A DNA stretch of 61,947 nt from an uncultured Oscillospiraceae bacterium (GTDB lineage: Bacteria; Bacillota; Clostridia; Oscillospirales; Oscillospiraceae), in assembly GCA_948616425.1 (NCBI GenBank), contig CAPGBJ010000071.1, positions 1-61,947 on the forward strand. Reading direction: 5' to 3'. Shown here piece by piece: positions 23,819-32,485 of the stretch (within the stretch, counting starts at the first letter, position 1; each line of letters opens with the position of its first letter). The notes beneath the pieces were generated by a model. That model had not been told where the DNA came from. It saw only the letters and a list, made by a program, of their open reading frames with translations, and searched no databases. A program made the position numbers and the translations under genes.

Positions 23819-24706
23819 TTACGTCTTATCCTGGTAGTCATACCAGCCTCTTCCCGCTTTGCGGCCCAGTTCGCCCTTGATCACCTTATCAATGACCAAA
23901 AAACTGGGGGCATCGTTGGGGTCGCCGCTCTCTGTAAAGCGGTCCCGGCGCACGAAGTAGTTGACATCCAGGCCGGTCATATCCATCAGTTTGAATGGGC
24001 CCATGGGGTAGCCCAACCCCTTCTCGCAGGCGGTGTCGATATCCTCCACCGAGGCGACCCCCCGCTCCAGTAGCAGACACGCCTCCCGGGTAACGGCGGC
24101 GTTGATGCGGTTGGCCACAAAACCGGCGATCTCCTTTTGAATTACGATGGGGGACTTGCCGGTCCTCTCGCCAAAGGCTCGGGCACACTCCGCGGCCTCA
24201 TCGCTGGTGTGGGGGCCCTTAACCACCTCCACCAGCTTCATCACCAGGGCGGGGTTGAAGTAGTGCAGGTTCAGCAGCCGCTCAGGGTGCTGGGTAACCC
24301 TGGCCAGCTTGGAGCTGACCAGATTGGAACTGTTTGTCGCCAGGATCGCGTCAGCCTTGACGATTCTGCTGATCCGGGCGAAGAGCTCCTTTTTGATCTC
24401 CAGGTCCTCGATGATAGCTTCCACCACCAAATCGGCCCCTTTCGCACCGGCCTCCACGTCGGTGGTGAAGGTGAGGCGGGCGGACACAGCGTCGGCCTCC
24501 TCCTGAGTAATGCGGCCCTTCTCCACCCGGCCCTTTAAATAGTCGGCGGCCCAGGTTTTGGCGCTGTCCACAGCCTTTTCAAAGGAGTCGGCAAGGACCA
24601 CCTGATACCCCTCTCTCCGGCCGTTGAGCGCGGTGTTCATGGCGATCTGCCGGCCCATAGCCCCAGCGCCGATCACCGCTACCTGTTTGACATCTTCAAT
24701 TTTCAT
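23819..24706 (-). CDS. 3-hydroxyacyl-CoA dehydrogenase
   Basis: 295 residues, the size of HBD/PaaH-type enzymes. The NAD-binding VAVIGAGAMGRQIAMN motif is at the start, LATNSSNLVSSKLARVTQHPERLLNLHYFNP carries the catalytic region, and GFVANRINAAVTREACLLLERGVAS is the dimer domain. It oxidises 3-hydroxyacyl-CoA to 3-ketoacyl-CoA, the substrate of the thiolase encoded just upstream in the operon. Confidence 0.95.
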   Translation of the reverse strand: MKIEDVKQVAVIGAGAMGRQIAMNTALNGRREGYQVVLADSFEKAVDSAKTWAADYLKGRVEKGRITQEEADAVSARLTFTTDVEAGAKGADLVVEAIIEDLEIKKELFARISRIVKADAILATNSSNLVSSKLARVTQHPERLLNLHYFNPALVMKLVEVVKGPHTSDEAAECARAFGERTGKSPIVIQKEIAGFVANRINAAVTREACLLLERGVASVEDIDTACEKGLGYPMGPFKLMDMTGLDVNYFVRRDRFTESGDPNDAPSFLVIDKVIKGELGRKAGRGWYDYQDKT

Positions 24707-24768
24707 TGTAATCCCAACTTTCTGTCAAGTCCCCCGGGGAGGACTGAAATGGTATTTAGACCCTGTAT

Positions 24769-25983
24769 TCAGCATACAGCTTCTGAGTCCTCGACCCGCT
24801 CCACCAGCGCGGCCATGGCCTGTCCGCCGCCGATGCACAACGTGGCCAGGCCCACCCTGCCGCCAGTGCGCTTCAGATTGTGAAGCAAGGTGACGATAAG
24901 CCGCGCGCCGGTGCAGCCCAGCGGGTGACCCAGGGCGATGGCGCCGCCGCTGATGTTGACCTTGGCGGGATCTAGCCCCAGGTCTCGAATACAGGCCACC
25001 GACTGGGAGGCAAACGCCTCGTTCAGTTCCACCAGATCAATCTGTTCCAGTGTCATGCCGGTGCGTTTTAGAATCTGATTGACGGCGTAGTAGGGGCCGT
25101 AACCCATGATCGCCGGGTCTAGCGCGGCGGTGGTAATGTCGATTATGCGGGCCATGGGCTTAAGTCCGGTCTGCTGTACCTTCTTTCCCGACATGAGCAC
25201 CAGGGCGGCCGCCCCATCGTTTAGTCCGCAGGAGTTGCCAGCAGTGACGGTGCCGCCCTCCTTTACAATCGATTTCAGCTTGGCCAGCGCCTCCGCGGTG
25301 GTGCCGGGGCGGGGAAACTCGTCCGTGTCAAAGACAAAGGTGTTCTTTTTCTCCCTCACCTCCACCGGAAGAATCTCCTCCCGAAAATATCCCGAGGCAA
25401 TGGCGGCGGCGGCCCGGCGCTGGCTCTCCACCGCAAAGGCGTCCTGTTCCTCCCGGGAGATGTGAAACCGCTCGGCCACATTTTCCGCTGTCCGGGTCAT
25501 GCTCAGCCCGGTGCCGTAGAGGGAGGCGGGGGCGGCGGTGCTGCCCGCCTCAATGTTGGAGTCCACCAGGGCATTTTTGTTTCCGCCCCAGCGGCTTCCC
25601 CGCAGATAGACGGGGGCCCGGCTCATATTCTCGGCGCCGCCGGCCACAATGGTGTCCGCCTGGCCGCACCAGATCTCCTGACAGCCGCACAGGATGGCCT
25701 GCATGGCGGAGGCACACAGCCGGTTGACGGTGTAGCCGGGGACGGACTCAGGCAGGCCGGCCTCCAGGGCCACACACCGGGCAATGTTAGACGCCTCAGT
25801 GCTTTGGCGCACCTCACCCAAAATCACTTCGTCCACCATCTCGTCTTCTGCCCCTGAACGTCTGAGGGCCTCCCGGACCACCAGGGCGCCCAGCTGGTGG
25901 GCTGGAACGCTTTTCAGCGAACCGCCATATTTGCCAATAGCGGTTCGCACCGCCCCCAGGATGTATATGGGCTCAAATTCCAT
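24769..25983 (-). CDS. Acetyl-CoA acyltransferase (thiolase)
   Basis: 404 residues with every thiolase landmark: nucleophile Cys in VNRLCASAMQAI, the catalytic His in GGAIALGHPLGCTGAR and the second Cys in LATLCIGGGQAM. It cleaves 3-ketoacyl-CoA to acetyl-CoA plus a shortened acyl-CoA. The start at 25983 follows AAAGGAGGAACCAGAG. A longer frame has no site. It is the first gene of the minus-strand operon and sits 75 bases below a sigma-54 promoter. Confidence 0.95.
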   Translation of the reverse strand: MEFEPIYILGAVRTAIGKYGGSLKSVPAHQLGALVVREALRRSGAEDEMVDEVILGEVRQSTEASNIARCVALEAGLPESVPGYTVNRLCASAMQAILCGCQEIWCGQADTIVAGGAENMSRAPVYLRGSRWGGNKNALVDSNIEAGSTAAPASLYGTGLSMTRTAENVAERFHISREEQDAFAVESQRRAAAAIASGYFREEILPVEVREKKNTFVFDTDEFPRPGTTAEALAKLKSIVKEGGTVTAGNSCGLNDGAAALVLMSGKKVQQTGLKPMARIIDITTAALDPAIMGYGPYYAVNQILKRTGMTLEQIDLVELNEAFASQSVACIRDLGLDPAKVNISGGAIALGHPLGCTGARLIVTLLHNLKRTGGRVGLATLCIGGGQAMAALVERVEDSEAVC

Positions 25984-26068
25984 CTCTCTGGTTCCTCCTT
26001 TTATGTCATATGGTAAATCTGACTCCACCCAGACAGTGCCGTATCACCGCCTGCACAGCATTAATATG

Positions 26069-26085
26069 AGCAAGTTTAATGCCAA
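26069..26085 (-). promoter_or_regulatory. Sigma-54 promoter of the thiolase operon
   Basis: The minus strand reads TTGGCATTAAACTTGCT. GG and GC elements are separated by exactly ten bases and the -12 box TTGCT is perfect against TTGGCACG-N4-TTGCW. Transcription would start near 26058, giving a 75-base leader. Confidence 0.82.
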
Positions 26086-26135
26086 CTCTATTTCCAGCGC
26101 AGCGAAGCACTCTTTTTGACCCCAATTCACCCCCG

Positions 26136-26162
26136 CCGCCCCCCAAAGCGGGGGCGGTTTTT
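26136..26162 (+). terminator. Plus-strand terminator inside the divergent control region
   Basis: CCGCCCCC/GGGGGCGG arms (26136-26143 and 26150-26157), then TTTTT. No plus-strand gene precedes it; the neighbour ending here runs the other way. It may end an antisense or small RNA, or shield the activator sites. Confidence 0.65.
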
Positions 26163-26289
26163 CGTCTCTGAACAGGTCTGCGGCCCCTGGAAACACAGCG
26201 GGGATTGGGCGTTTGAAAATATCCGGCAATCTCCTCCCGGAACACAGGATTATGATGTGACGGCCTTTATGGGATCAAAGCCACAAAAG
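26163..26289. other. Non-coding spacer in the divergent control region
   Basis: Between the plus-strand terminator and the TGCAC cluster I see no gene and no further clear motif. Confidence 0.4.
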
Positions 26290-26352
26290 TGCACGCCTCC
26301 TTCTTTGCACAAAATTCATGTGCACACGGACACTTTGCACTTTACTTTGCAC
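26290..26352. promoter_or_regulatory. Cluster of five TGCAC repeats, likely activator binding sites
   Basis: TGCAC occurs at 26290-26294, 26306-26310, 26321-26325, 26336-26340 and 26348-26352, three times as CTTTGCAC. Four start-to-start steps are 16, 15, 15 and 12 bases. The cluster lies about 205 bases from the minus -24 box and 177 from the plus one, the usual range for enhancer sites of sigma-54 activators. That it binds the activator at 20889-22349 is inferred. Confidence 0.65.
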
Positions 26353-26528
26353 ATATTGAGACGGGGTCGGACTGCCCATACCAGAAGGAGAAAAAATTTA
26401 CGTTCCCCTCACTTCTATCCCGCTCTGTCTGCAAGACACCTTGCAATTCCCGCCCTGTGTGGGGGAAGGGGCAGAGAAGAGGGCAGCGAAAAAATCCAAA
26501 CGGGACCTATCGGGGCGCGGCGTTAAAG

Positions 26529-26545
26529 TTGGCACGAATTATGCT
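26529..26545 (+). promoter_or_regulatory. Sigma-54 promoter of the hydratase/dehydratase operon
   Basis: TTGGCACGAATTATGCT has a perfect -24 box (TTGGCACG), the ten-base GG-to-GC spacing, and one deviation (ATGCT for TTGCT) in the -12 box. The start would be near 26557, 68 bases before the enoyl-CoA hydratase start. Confidence 0.85.
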
Positions 26546-26624
26546 AAATTAACTATATAGACACCGGCGATGCAGGGCAGCGCGGCTGCGGCATCGCGAT
26601 GATATCACCAAAGGGGGAAGTCTG

Positions 26625-27410
26625 ATGGCGGAGTTTGAAAACATCCTATATGAGAAGAAAGACGGCGTCCTGTACCTCACACTGAATCGGCCCGAGGCCC
26701 GGAATGCCCTGAGTCCCGGCATGTGGAACGACATTCGCTCCGGGGTCGCCCTTGCGCGGACCGATGAGAGCATTCAAGTGGTGGTGGTCACCGGCGCGGG
26801 GGACAAGGCCCTGGCCAGCGGCGCTGACATCAGAGAAATCCATGACCGATATTACATGGACCAGATGATTGGTACCGCAACCCTGGCACTGCGGGAACTG
26901 GAGGAGCTGTATAAACCGGTGATCTGCGCCATTAACGGCTATGCCCTGGGCGGCGGCTGTGAACTCGCCATGGCCTGTGATATCCGTATTGCCACCGGCC
27001 GCTCTCAGTTTGGTCAGCCCGAGACGGGGCTGGGTATTATCCCCGGCGCAGGCGGCACCCAGCGGCTGGCACGTCTGGTGGGGGCCGGCAGAGCCAAAGA
27101 GCTGATCTTTACCGGACGAATTATCTCCGCTGACGAGGCCTTGCGCATCGGCCTGATCAATGTAATCACCGGCGACACCCGGGAGGAGCTGATGTCCGAG
27201 ACCGAGAAAATGGCCCGGCAGATCATGTCAAAAGGTCCAAAGGCGTCTATGATGGCTAAAATTTCCATCAATTATGGTCTTGAGACGGATATCGGCACCG
27301 GTCTGATGCTGGAACGGCTGGCACAGACCATCGCCTTCAGCACAGAGGACCGCAAAGAGGGTACCGCAGCCTTTTTGGAAAAGCGAAGCCCCAGATTTCA
27401 GGGGCGCTGA
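26625..27410 (+). CDS. Enoyl-CoA hydratase/isomerase (crotonase family)
   Basis: 261 residues. Crotonase features include LTLNRPEARNALS, the oxyanion-hole segment ALASGADIREI, and INGYALGGGCELAMACDIRIA with the PETGLGIIPGAGGTQRL block that carries the usual catalytic Glu positions. It hydrates a 2-enoyl-CoA to 3-hydroxyacyl-CoA, linking the dehydratase products of this operon to the dehydrogenase and thiolase of the divergent operon. GGGGGAAG precedes the ATG. Confidence 0.95.
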   Translation: MAEFENILYEKKDGVLYLTLNRPEARNALSPGMWNDIRSGVALARTDESIQVVVVTGAGDKALASGADIREIHDRYYMDQMIGTATLALRELEELYKPVICAINGYALGGGCELAMACDIRIATGRSQFGQPETGLGIIPGAGGTQRLARLVGAGRAKELIFTGRIISADEALRIGLINVITGDTREELMSETEKMARQIMSKGPKASMMAKISINYGLETDIGTGLMLERLAQTIAFSTEDRKEGTAAFLEKRSPRFQGR

Positions 27411-27469
27411 AAGCCCGGCGTCCAAGCTGCGCATACAGATTCTGACATTTTGCAGGAGGTATTATTGCT

Positions 27470-28672
27470 ATGAAACCTATGGAAGGAATTAAGGTTGTGG
27501 AGCTGTCTACCATGCTGGCCGGACCGATGACCGCCCGAATTCTGGCCGAATGGGGCGCCGACGTCATTAAGGTGGAGACCTTGAATGGAGACGCCTGGCG
27601 CAAGCAGGCGGGGACCACCCTCTCCCCCTGTACCGAGCAGGCAAATCCCAATTTTGATATGCAGAACATCAACAAGCGGTTTGTGTCTCTCAATCTGCGC
27701 TCTGAGGCGGGCCACGAAGCCATGATCAAACTGCTGGAAGGGGCGGACGTATTCCTGACCAACTTTCGCCTTCAGGCGCTGGAGGGGATGGGGCTGGCCT
27801 ACGAGCAGCTGAAGGAGCGTTTCCCCCGGCTGATCCACGCCTCTGTCCTCGGCTATGGGGATCAGGGGCCGGACAAGGACCGCCCCGGCTATGACTACAC
27901 CGTGTTTTTCTCCCGCACCGGACTGATGGCCGACCTGCCCCCCGCGGGAGCGGGCCCGCTGGTGCCCATCGGCGGAATCGGCGACCACAGCGTAGCCGTC
28001 GCGCTGACTGGCGGAATTGCTGCTGCCCTTTACCGCCGGGAGGTCACCGGACAGGGGGATAAAGTGGATGTCTCCCTCTTCCAGTCCGGCATTTTTATTC
28101 TCACCACCGGGATCCTCAACGGCTTTAATGGCCGTACGCTGCCGCGCACCCGGCTGGACTGCGGCCATGCCGGCAGCAACACCTATCAGGGCTCTGACGG
28201 CGAGTGGTTCTATCTGGCCTGTATCGACTACCGCCGCTTCCCTGAGCTGTGCCAATTGATCGGCGCGCCCGAGCTGGCCCAGAACCCCAGATATTCCACC
28301 AGCGCCGCTTACTACGAGAACCGGACCGAGCTGACTAAAATCTTTGACGATATCTTCAAGCGGCACACAGTCTCTTACTGGGACGAACTGTTCAACGCCC
28401 ACGACATGCCTCACGAGGTCCTGCGGCACTTTAAAGACGTCCCCTATGACCCCCAGGCTCAGGCCAACCACTACACTTATTTCCACGAGTATGAGGACGG
28501 CACAAAGACGGTGTTTTCCAATGGCCCCGTCCATTTCGGCAGCGTGGACCCCGCCCAAATTCCCTGCAAAATCTCCGGTCCCATTGGGCGGGACACCGAC
28601 CAGGTGCTCCAAGAGTTGGGCTACAGCCAGGAAAAAATTGCCGAGATGCATCAGGCAAAGGAAATCCGCTAA
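27470..28672 (+). CDS. Class III CoA-transferase (CaiB/HadA/FldA type)
   Basis: 400 residues with VVELSTMLAGPMTARILAEWGADVIKVE, LNLRSEAGHEAMIKLL, and the catalytic Asp region GIGDHSVAVALTGGIAAAL. In 2-hydroxyacid fermentation clusters (hadABC, fldABC) such an enzyme transfers CoA to the 2-hydroxyacid just before dehydration. The dehydratase subunits follow here in the same order, which supports that role. AGGAGG lies nine bases before the start. Confidence 0.93.
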   Translation: MKPMEGIKVVELSTMLAGPMTARILAEWGADVIKVETLNGDAWRKQAGTTLSPCTEQANPNFDMQNINKRFVSLNLRSEAGHEAMIKLLEGADVFLTNFRLQALEGMGLAYEQLKERFPRLIHASVLGYGDQGPDKDRPGYDYTVFFSRTGLMADLPPAGAGPLVPIGGIGDHSVAVALTGGIAAALYRREVTGQGDKVDVSLFQSGIFILTTGILNGFNGRTLPRTRLDCGHAGSNTYQGSDGEWFYLACIDYRRFPELCQLIGAPELAQNPRYSTSAAYYENRTELTKIFDDIFKRHTVSYWDELFNAHDMPHEVLRHFKDVPYDPQAQANHYTYFHEYEDGTKTVFSNGPVHFGSVDPAQIPCKISGPIGRDTDQVLQELGYSQEKIAEMHQAKEIR

Positions 28673-28744
28673 CTTCCCCCTTCGTTTTCGCCTCGGCTGG
28701 GGCGGAAGCTGCAAAAAGCATTTTGGAAAGAAGGCAAGAATCCT

Positions 28745-30043
28745 ATGAGTGAAGCTGTTGTCAACCCTGGGACGGAACAGGCCGCCCCTCCCCCCAAACC
28801 CAAACGTCCCAAACCAAAGTCCATGCTGATGATCGGCGAACAGACCGCCGCCCTGTTCGAAAATGCCCGCCTGGCCAAGGAGCGGGGGGAGAAGGTGGGC
28901 TGGTCCGCTTCTATCTTCCCCCAGGAGATTGCCGAAACTCTGGGGCTGAATGTTCTCTACCCCGAAAACCACGCTGCCGGCATCGCCGCCCGCCACCAGG
29001 CCGACCCATTTCTTCAGGAGTGCGAGGGCGCCCTGGGCTACTCCAACGATCTGTGCGCCTACGCCAAGCTGAATTTGGCCTACGCCGCCGTTCTCAACGG
29101 CGAAAGCGAGGTGGAGCTGCCTGACGGGGGCAAGATGGTCAAGCCGGACTTTTTGCTGCTGACCAACAACATCTGCAACCAGCTCACCAAGTGGTATGAG
29201 AACCTGGCCCGCCAGATGAATATCCCCATTTTCTTTATCGACACCTGCTACAACCCCTCCGACTACGTCACCGAGACCCGGGTGCGCTATGTCCGGGCCC
29301 AAATTGACCAGCTCATTCAGGATCTGTGCGCCTTCACCGGCAAGTCCTGGGATGAGGATCGCTTCCAGGAGGTCATGAAAATTTCTCAGCGCAATAGCTA
29401 TCTGTGGGAGCGGGCCAACGGCCTGCTGGATCACAAACCCGCTCCCATCGGCGGCTTTGAGCTGTTCAACTACATGTCCGCTATGGTGTGCAACCGGGGC
29501 AAGCCCTCCACCACCGCCATCATGGAGCAGCTCAACGCCGAGATGGAGGCGCACATAAAAAACGGCACCTCTACCTTCCCTGTGGAACAGGAATTTCGGG
29601 TGTCCTGGGACGGCATCGCCTGCTGGCCCTACCTGAGCCACAACCTGCGCACACTGAAAAAGTACGGCATCAATATGGTCGCCTCCAGCTATGGCAAGGC
29701 CTGGGCCATTGAGTACGATGACCTGGACGGCATGGCCCGGGCCTACTGCTTCACCTCCACCAACGGCGACAACGCCACCACCATGATCTCCCGGCGGCTG
29801 GAGGCGCTGAAGCGTTTTGACTGTGATGGCACCATCTACCACGTCAACCGCAGCTGCAAGGTGATGGACTGCCAGATGATGGAGGTCCAGCGCCAGCTGT
29901 CTGAGCAGGCGGGGGTCCCCTTTACCTCCTTCGATGGCGACCAGGCCGACTACCGCAACTACAGCGAGGCCCAGTTCGAGACCCGTATCCAGGGGCTGGT
30001 AGAGGTGATGAAGCTGAACAAGGAGGCGAAGAACAATGGCTGA
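28745..30043 (+). CDS. 2-hydroxyacyl-CoA dehydratase, larger subunit
   Basis: 432 residues of the HgdA/HadB/FldB and BcrC-BcrB superfamily. Iron-sulfur ligands are likely among the Cys of YSNDLCAYAK, TNNICNQLTK and RSCKVMDCQM. The first 20 residues are a Pro/Lys-rich tail not typical of the family. The enzyme removes water from (R)-2-hydroxyacyl-CoA by a ketyl-radical route and needs an ATP-driven activator (HgdC/HadI type), which is not in the window. It overlaps the next gene by eight bases. Confidence 0.9.
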   Translation: MSEAVVNPGTEQAAPPPKPKRPKPKSMLMIGEQTAALFENARLAKERGEKVGWSASIFPQEIAETLGLNVLYPENHAAGIAARHQADPFLQECEGALGYSNDLCAYAKLNLAYAAVLNGESEVELPDGGKMVKPDFLLLTNNICNQLTKWYENLARQMNIPIFFIDTCYNPSDYVTETRVRYVRAQIDQLIQDLCAFTGKSWDEDRFQEVMKISQRNSYLWERANGLLDHKPAPIGGFELFNYMSAMVCNRGKPSTTAIMEQLNAEMEAHIKNGTSTFPVEQEFRVSWDGIACWPYLSHNLRTLKKYGINMVASSYGKAWAIEYDDLDGMARAYCFTSTNGDNATTMISRRLEALKRFDCDGTIYHVNRSCKVMDCQMMEVQRQLSEQAGVPFTSFDGDQADYRNYSEAQFETRIQGLVEVMKLNKEAKNNG

Positions 30044-31202
30044 ACTGCGCGAAAACCTGGCCCGTCTTCAGGCGGCCTGCGACAACCCCAGGGCACAGCT
30101 GGACCACTACATAAAGCAGGGCAAAAAGGTCGTCGGCTGCTTTGCCCCCTACGCCCCCGAGGAGCTGGTCCACGCCTCTGGCATGATCCCCATGGGCCTG
30201 TGGGGCGGCCAGACCGAATTCCAGAAGGTGACCGGCTACCTGCCCGCCTTCGCCTGCCCCATCATGCAGGCCAACCTGGAGTTTGGGCTAAACGGGGTCT
30301 ACGAGGGGTTGTCGGCGGTCATTATCCCCGCCATCTGCGACACGCTGCGCTGTATGACCCAGAACTGGCGCTTCGGTGTGCCCTCCATCCCTATGGTCCC
30401 CATCGTCTACCCCCAGAACCGCACCTCCCCGGCCAGCGTGGACTACCTGGTCAGCGAGTTTGAGACGGTACTCACCGTGCTATCTACCGTCACCGGGCAG
30501 ATGATGAATGAGAAGGCCCTGTGCCGGACCATTGAGATCTACAACGGGCACAACGCCGCCATGCGCCAGTTTGCCCAGACCGCCAACGACCACTTGGACA
30601 TCATTACCCCAAAGGTGCGACACATCGTCTTCAAAAGCGCGTTCTTCTTTGAGAAGGAGGAGCACACCGCCATTGTAGAGGAGATCGTCTCCGCCCTCAA
30701 GGAACAGCCCGTCCACAGCTGGACCGGCAAAAAGATTGTCCTCACCGGAATCGCCTTCGAACCTGACCAGGCGTTGGACATTCTGGCCGAGAACGGCCTG
30801 GCCGTGGTGGGGGACGACCTGGCCCAGGAGAGCCGGCAGTACCGCGCCGACATCCCAGAAAAGGGGGGCGGCGGACTTAAACGGTTGGCCCTCCAGTGGA
30901 ACGCCCGGTATGGGTGCAGCCTGATCCATGAACTGGACAAACCCCGGGGAGGGATGTTAGTCCAGCTATGCCGGGAGACTGGGGCGGAAGGCGTCCTCAC
31001 CGGACTGATGAAGTTCTGTGACCCGGAGGAGTACGACCTGCCATTTTTGGAAGAGGACCTGCGTCAAGCGGGGATCCCCTGCCTTACCGTCAGCATTGAC
31101 CAGCAGGGCGCCAGCGCAGAACAGCTGCGCACCCGCATCCAGTCCTTTGGGGAACTGCTGGACCAGGGAGCCATGTCCGCAAATCTGTCAGCGATGGGCT
31201 GA
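30036..31202 (+). CDS. 2-hydroxyacyl-CoA dehydratase, smaller subunit
   Basis: 388 residues, the partner of the preceding subunit. The family pattern is visible: VVGCFAPYAPEELVHASGMIPMGLWG, FACPIMQANLEFGL, VIIPAICDTLRCM and late LMKFCDPEEYD. Cys residues in those blocks would hold the second cluster. The start lies inside the preceding gene, typical of coupled heterodimer synthesis. Benzoyl-CoA-reductase-like subunits share this fold, so an aromatic substrate is an alternative. Confidence 0.9.
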   Translation: MAELRENLARLQAACDNPRAQLDHYIKQGKKVVGCFAPYAPEELVHASGMIPMGLWGGQTEFQKVTGYLPAFACPIMQANLEFGLNGVYEGLSAVIIPAICDTLRCMTQNWRFGVPSIPMVPIVYPQNRTSPASVDYLVSEFETVLTVLSTVTGQMMNEKALCRTIEIYNGHNAAMRQFAQTANDHLDIITPKVRHIVFKSAFFFEKEEHTAIVEEIVSALKEQPVHSWTGKKIVLTGIAFEPDQALDILAENGLAVVGDDLAQESRQYRADIPEKGGGGLKRLALQWNARYGCSLIHELDKPRGGMLVQLCRETGAEGVLTGLMKFCDPEEYDLPFLEEDLRQAGIPCLTVSIDQQGASAEQLRTRIQSFGELLDQGAMSANLSAMG

Positions 31203-31207
31203 GGAAG

Positions 31208-31288
31208 GGCAGCGGGCCGCCGAAAACGGCGGCCCGCTGCCTGTAATAGTTTAAAAACCGCCGATTTCCGATGAAATCAGCGGTTTTT
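31208..31288 (+). terminator. Two hairpins ending the dehydratase operon
   Basis: The first is a perfect 15-base stem (31208-31222 and 31227-31241) with an AAAA loop. The second starts at 31254, with AAAACCGC pairing to GCGGTTTT and an inner GATTTC/GAAATC stem, and ends in TTTTTAT at about 31288. The second has the T-run of an intrinsic terminator. Confidence 0.85.
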
Positions 31289-31491
31289 ATCTGAAAATAT
31301 GACAATTTCAGGGCAACAGGCGCCAGATTGGCGCCTGACGGCGATGAAGACAGCTTCGAAGTCTGCACATTGCCGGTCACAAAGGCGGCGTCGGAGACCG
31401 AAGCCAGAGCAAAAACAAGGGCCACAATCGCCGAAAAATCGGCGGACGGTAAATGGGGAAGAGAAGCCCCCGTTTGCCGCCCGCAGGACTG
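31289..31491. other. Non-coding gap between converging operons
   Basis: About 200 bases with no supportable gene. A short CGCCG...CGGCG hairpin near 31425-31445 may serve the minus-strand DMT gene. Confidence 0.35.
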
Positions 31492-32397
31492 TCAATAGGC
31501 CGCAGACTCTTTTTGTCCCTTTGATCTTCCAGACAGCGTGGCAACAACGACTGCAATTACCACCAGGGCGCTGCCAAGCACTGCCGGTCCCCTTACCGTC
31601 TCATGCAAAATCAGCGCGCCGCCCACAGTGGAAGTGATGGGCTCCAGGGTCCCCAAAATAGAGGTATACACCGCGCCTGCGCGCTGAATCGCCAGGGTCA
31701 GCGCCAGCATCGCCAAGACGCCCACCAGCCCCCCTGCGCAGAGCAGCACCGCCGACCTGGGGGACAGCGCAAGGCTGAAGTTGCCCCTTGCTCCGCCATA
31801 CACCAGAAGACCCAGACTGTTGAACAGACTAATCAACGCAGTCAACACAATGGGGTCCAGGCTGTTCAAATTTTGATGCTCCGTCCAGAGCAGATAACAG
31901 CTGAATGTAACCGCTGAAGCCAATGCTAGGGCGGCGCCCAGTGCCGCAGAGACTCCCATTGTATCCATATCGCACAGGAACACAATGCCGGCAAAGGACA
32001 GCGTGATGGACAGCAGCATCTGCCAATTCAATCTGACACGGAAAAACAGCACGCTGATGACCATGGTGACAATGGGGTAGGTGTAATGCAGAGTGACCCC
32101 CATTCCTGTGGAGATATACCGATAGGAGGCGTACAGCAGCAGTGTTGTAACCAGCATCCCCAGGGATGCCAGGGCCGTTTTCCAGAGCAGTTTTTTTGAC
32201 AAAGCCGCCTGTCTTATCCGCCGCAGCGCAGCAGGCAGCAGAACAACGCTGCTGACCAGAAAGCGGATGAGCAGGCCCGTCTCGTTGGAGACGGCGGCGC
32301 CCCTCACCGCGCTCTGGATTAGCACATGGACAAGGCCAAAGAGCATCCCCTGCGCAATCGCATAGAAAAAACCATTCTTCCCAACTTTTATATTCAT
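31492..32397 (-). CDS. EamA/DMT-family transporter
   Basis: 301 residues with ten predicted membrane segments in two homologous halves, the EamA pattern of amino-acid and metabolite exporters. The second-half block YTSILGTLEPITSTVGGALILHE is the classical family signature. It follows the gamma-glutamyltransferase gene on the same strand and may export or import amino acids released by it. Confidence 0.9.
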   Translation of the reverse strand: MNIKVGKNGFFYAIAQGMLFGLVHVLIQSAVRGAAVSNETGLLIRFLVSSVVLLPAALRRIRQAALSKKLLWKTALASLGMLVTTLLLYASYRYISTGMGVTLHYTYPIVTMVISVLFFRVRLNWQMLLSITLSFAGIVFLCDMDTMGVSAALGAALALASAVTFSCYLLWTEHQNLNSLDPIVLTALISLFNSLGLLVYGGARGNFSLALSPRSAVLLCAGGLVGVLAMLALTLAIQRAGAVYTSILGTLEPITSTVGGALILHETVRGPAVLGSALVVIAVVVATLSGRSKGQKESAAY

Positions 32398-32485
32398 TCC
32401 GCCACTCCATTAAATAGGGCAGGATTGCCGCCGCACAATCCCGCCCCGCATCACTGGAAAAAGATGTGCCCGAAGGGCATCCCTC

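Noticed and set aside
27398..29842. 814-residue minus-strand open frame
   Set aside because: Shadow of the enoyl-CoA hydratase, CoA-transferase and dehydratase genes, which have clear homology, ribosome-binding sites and a sigma-54 promoter.
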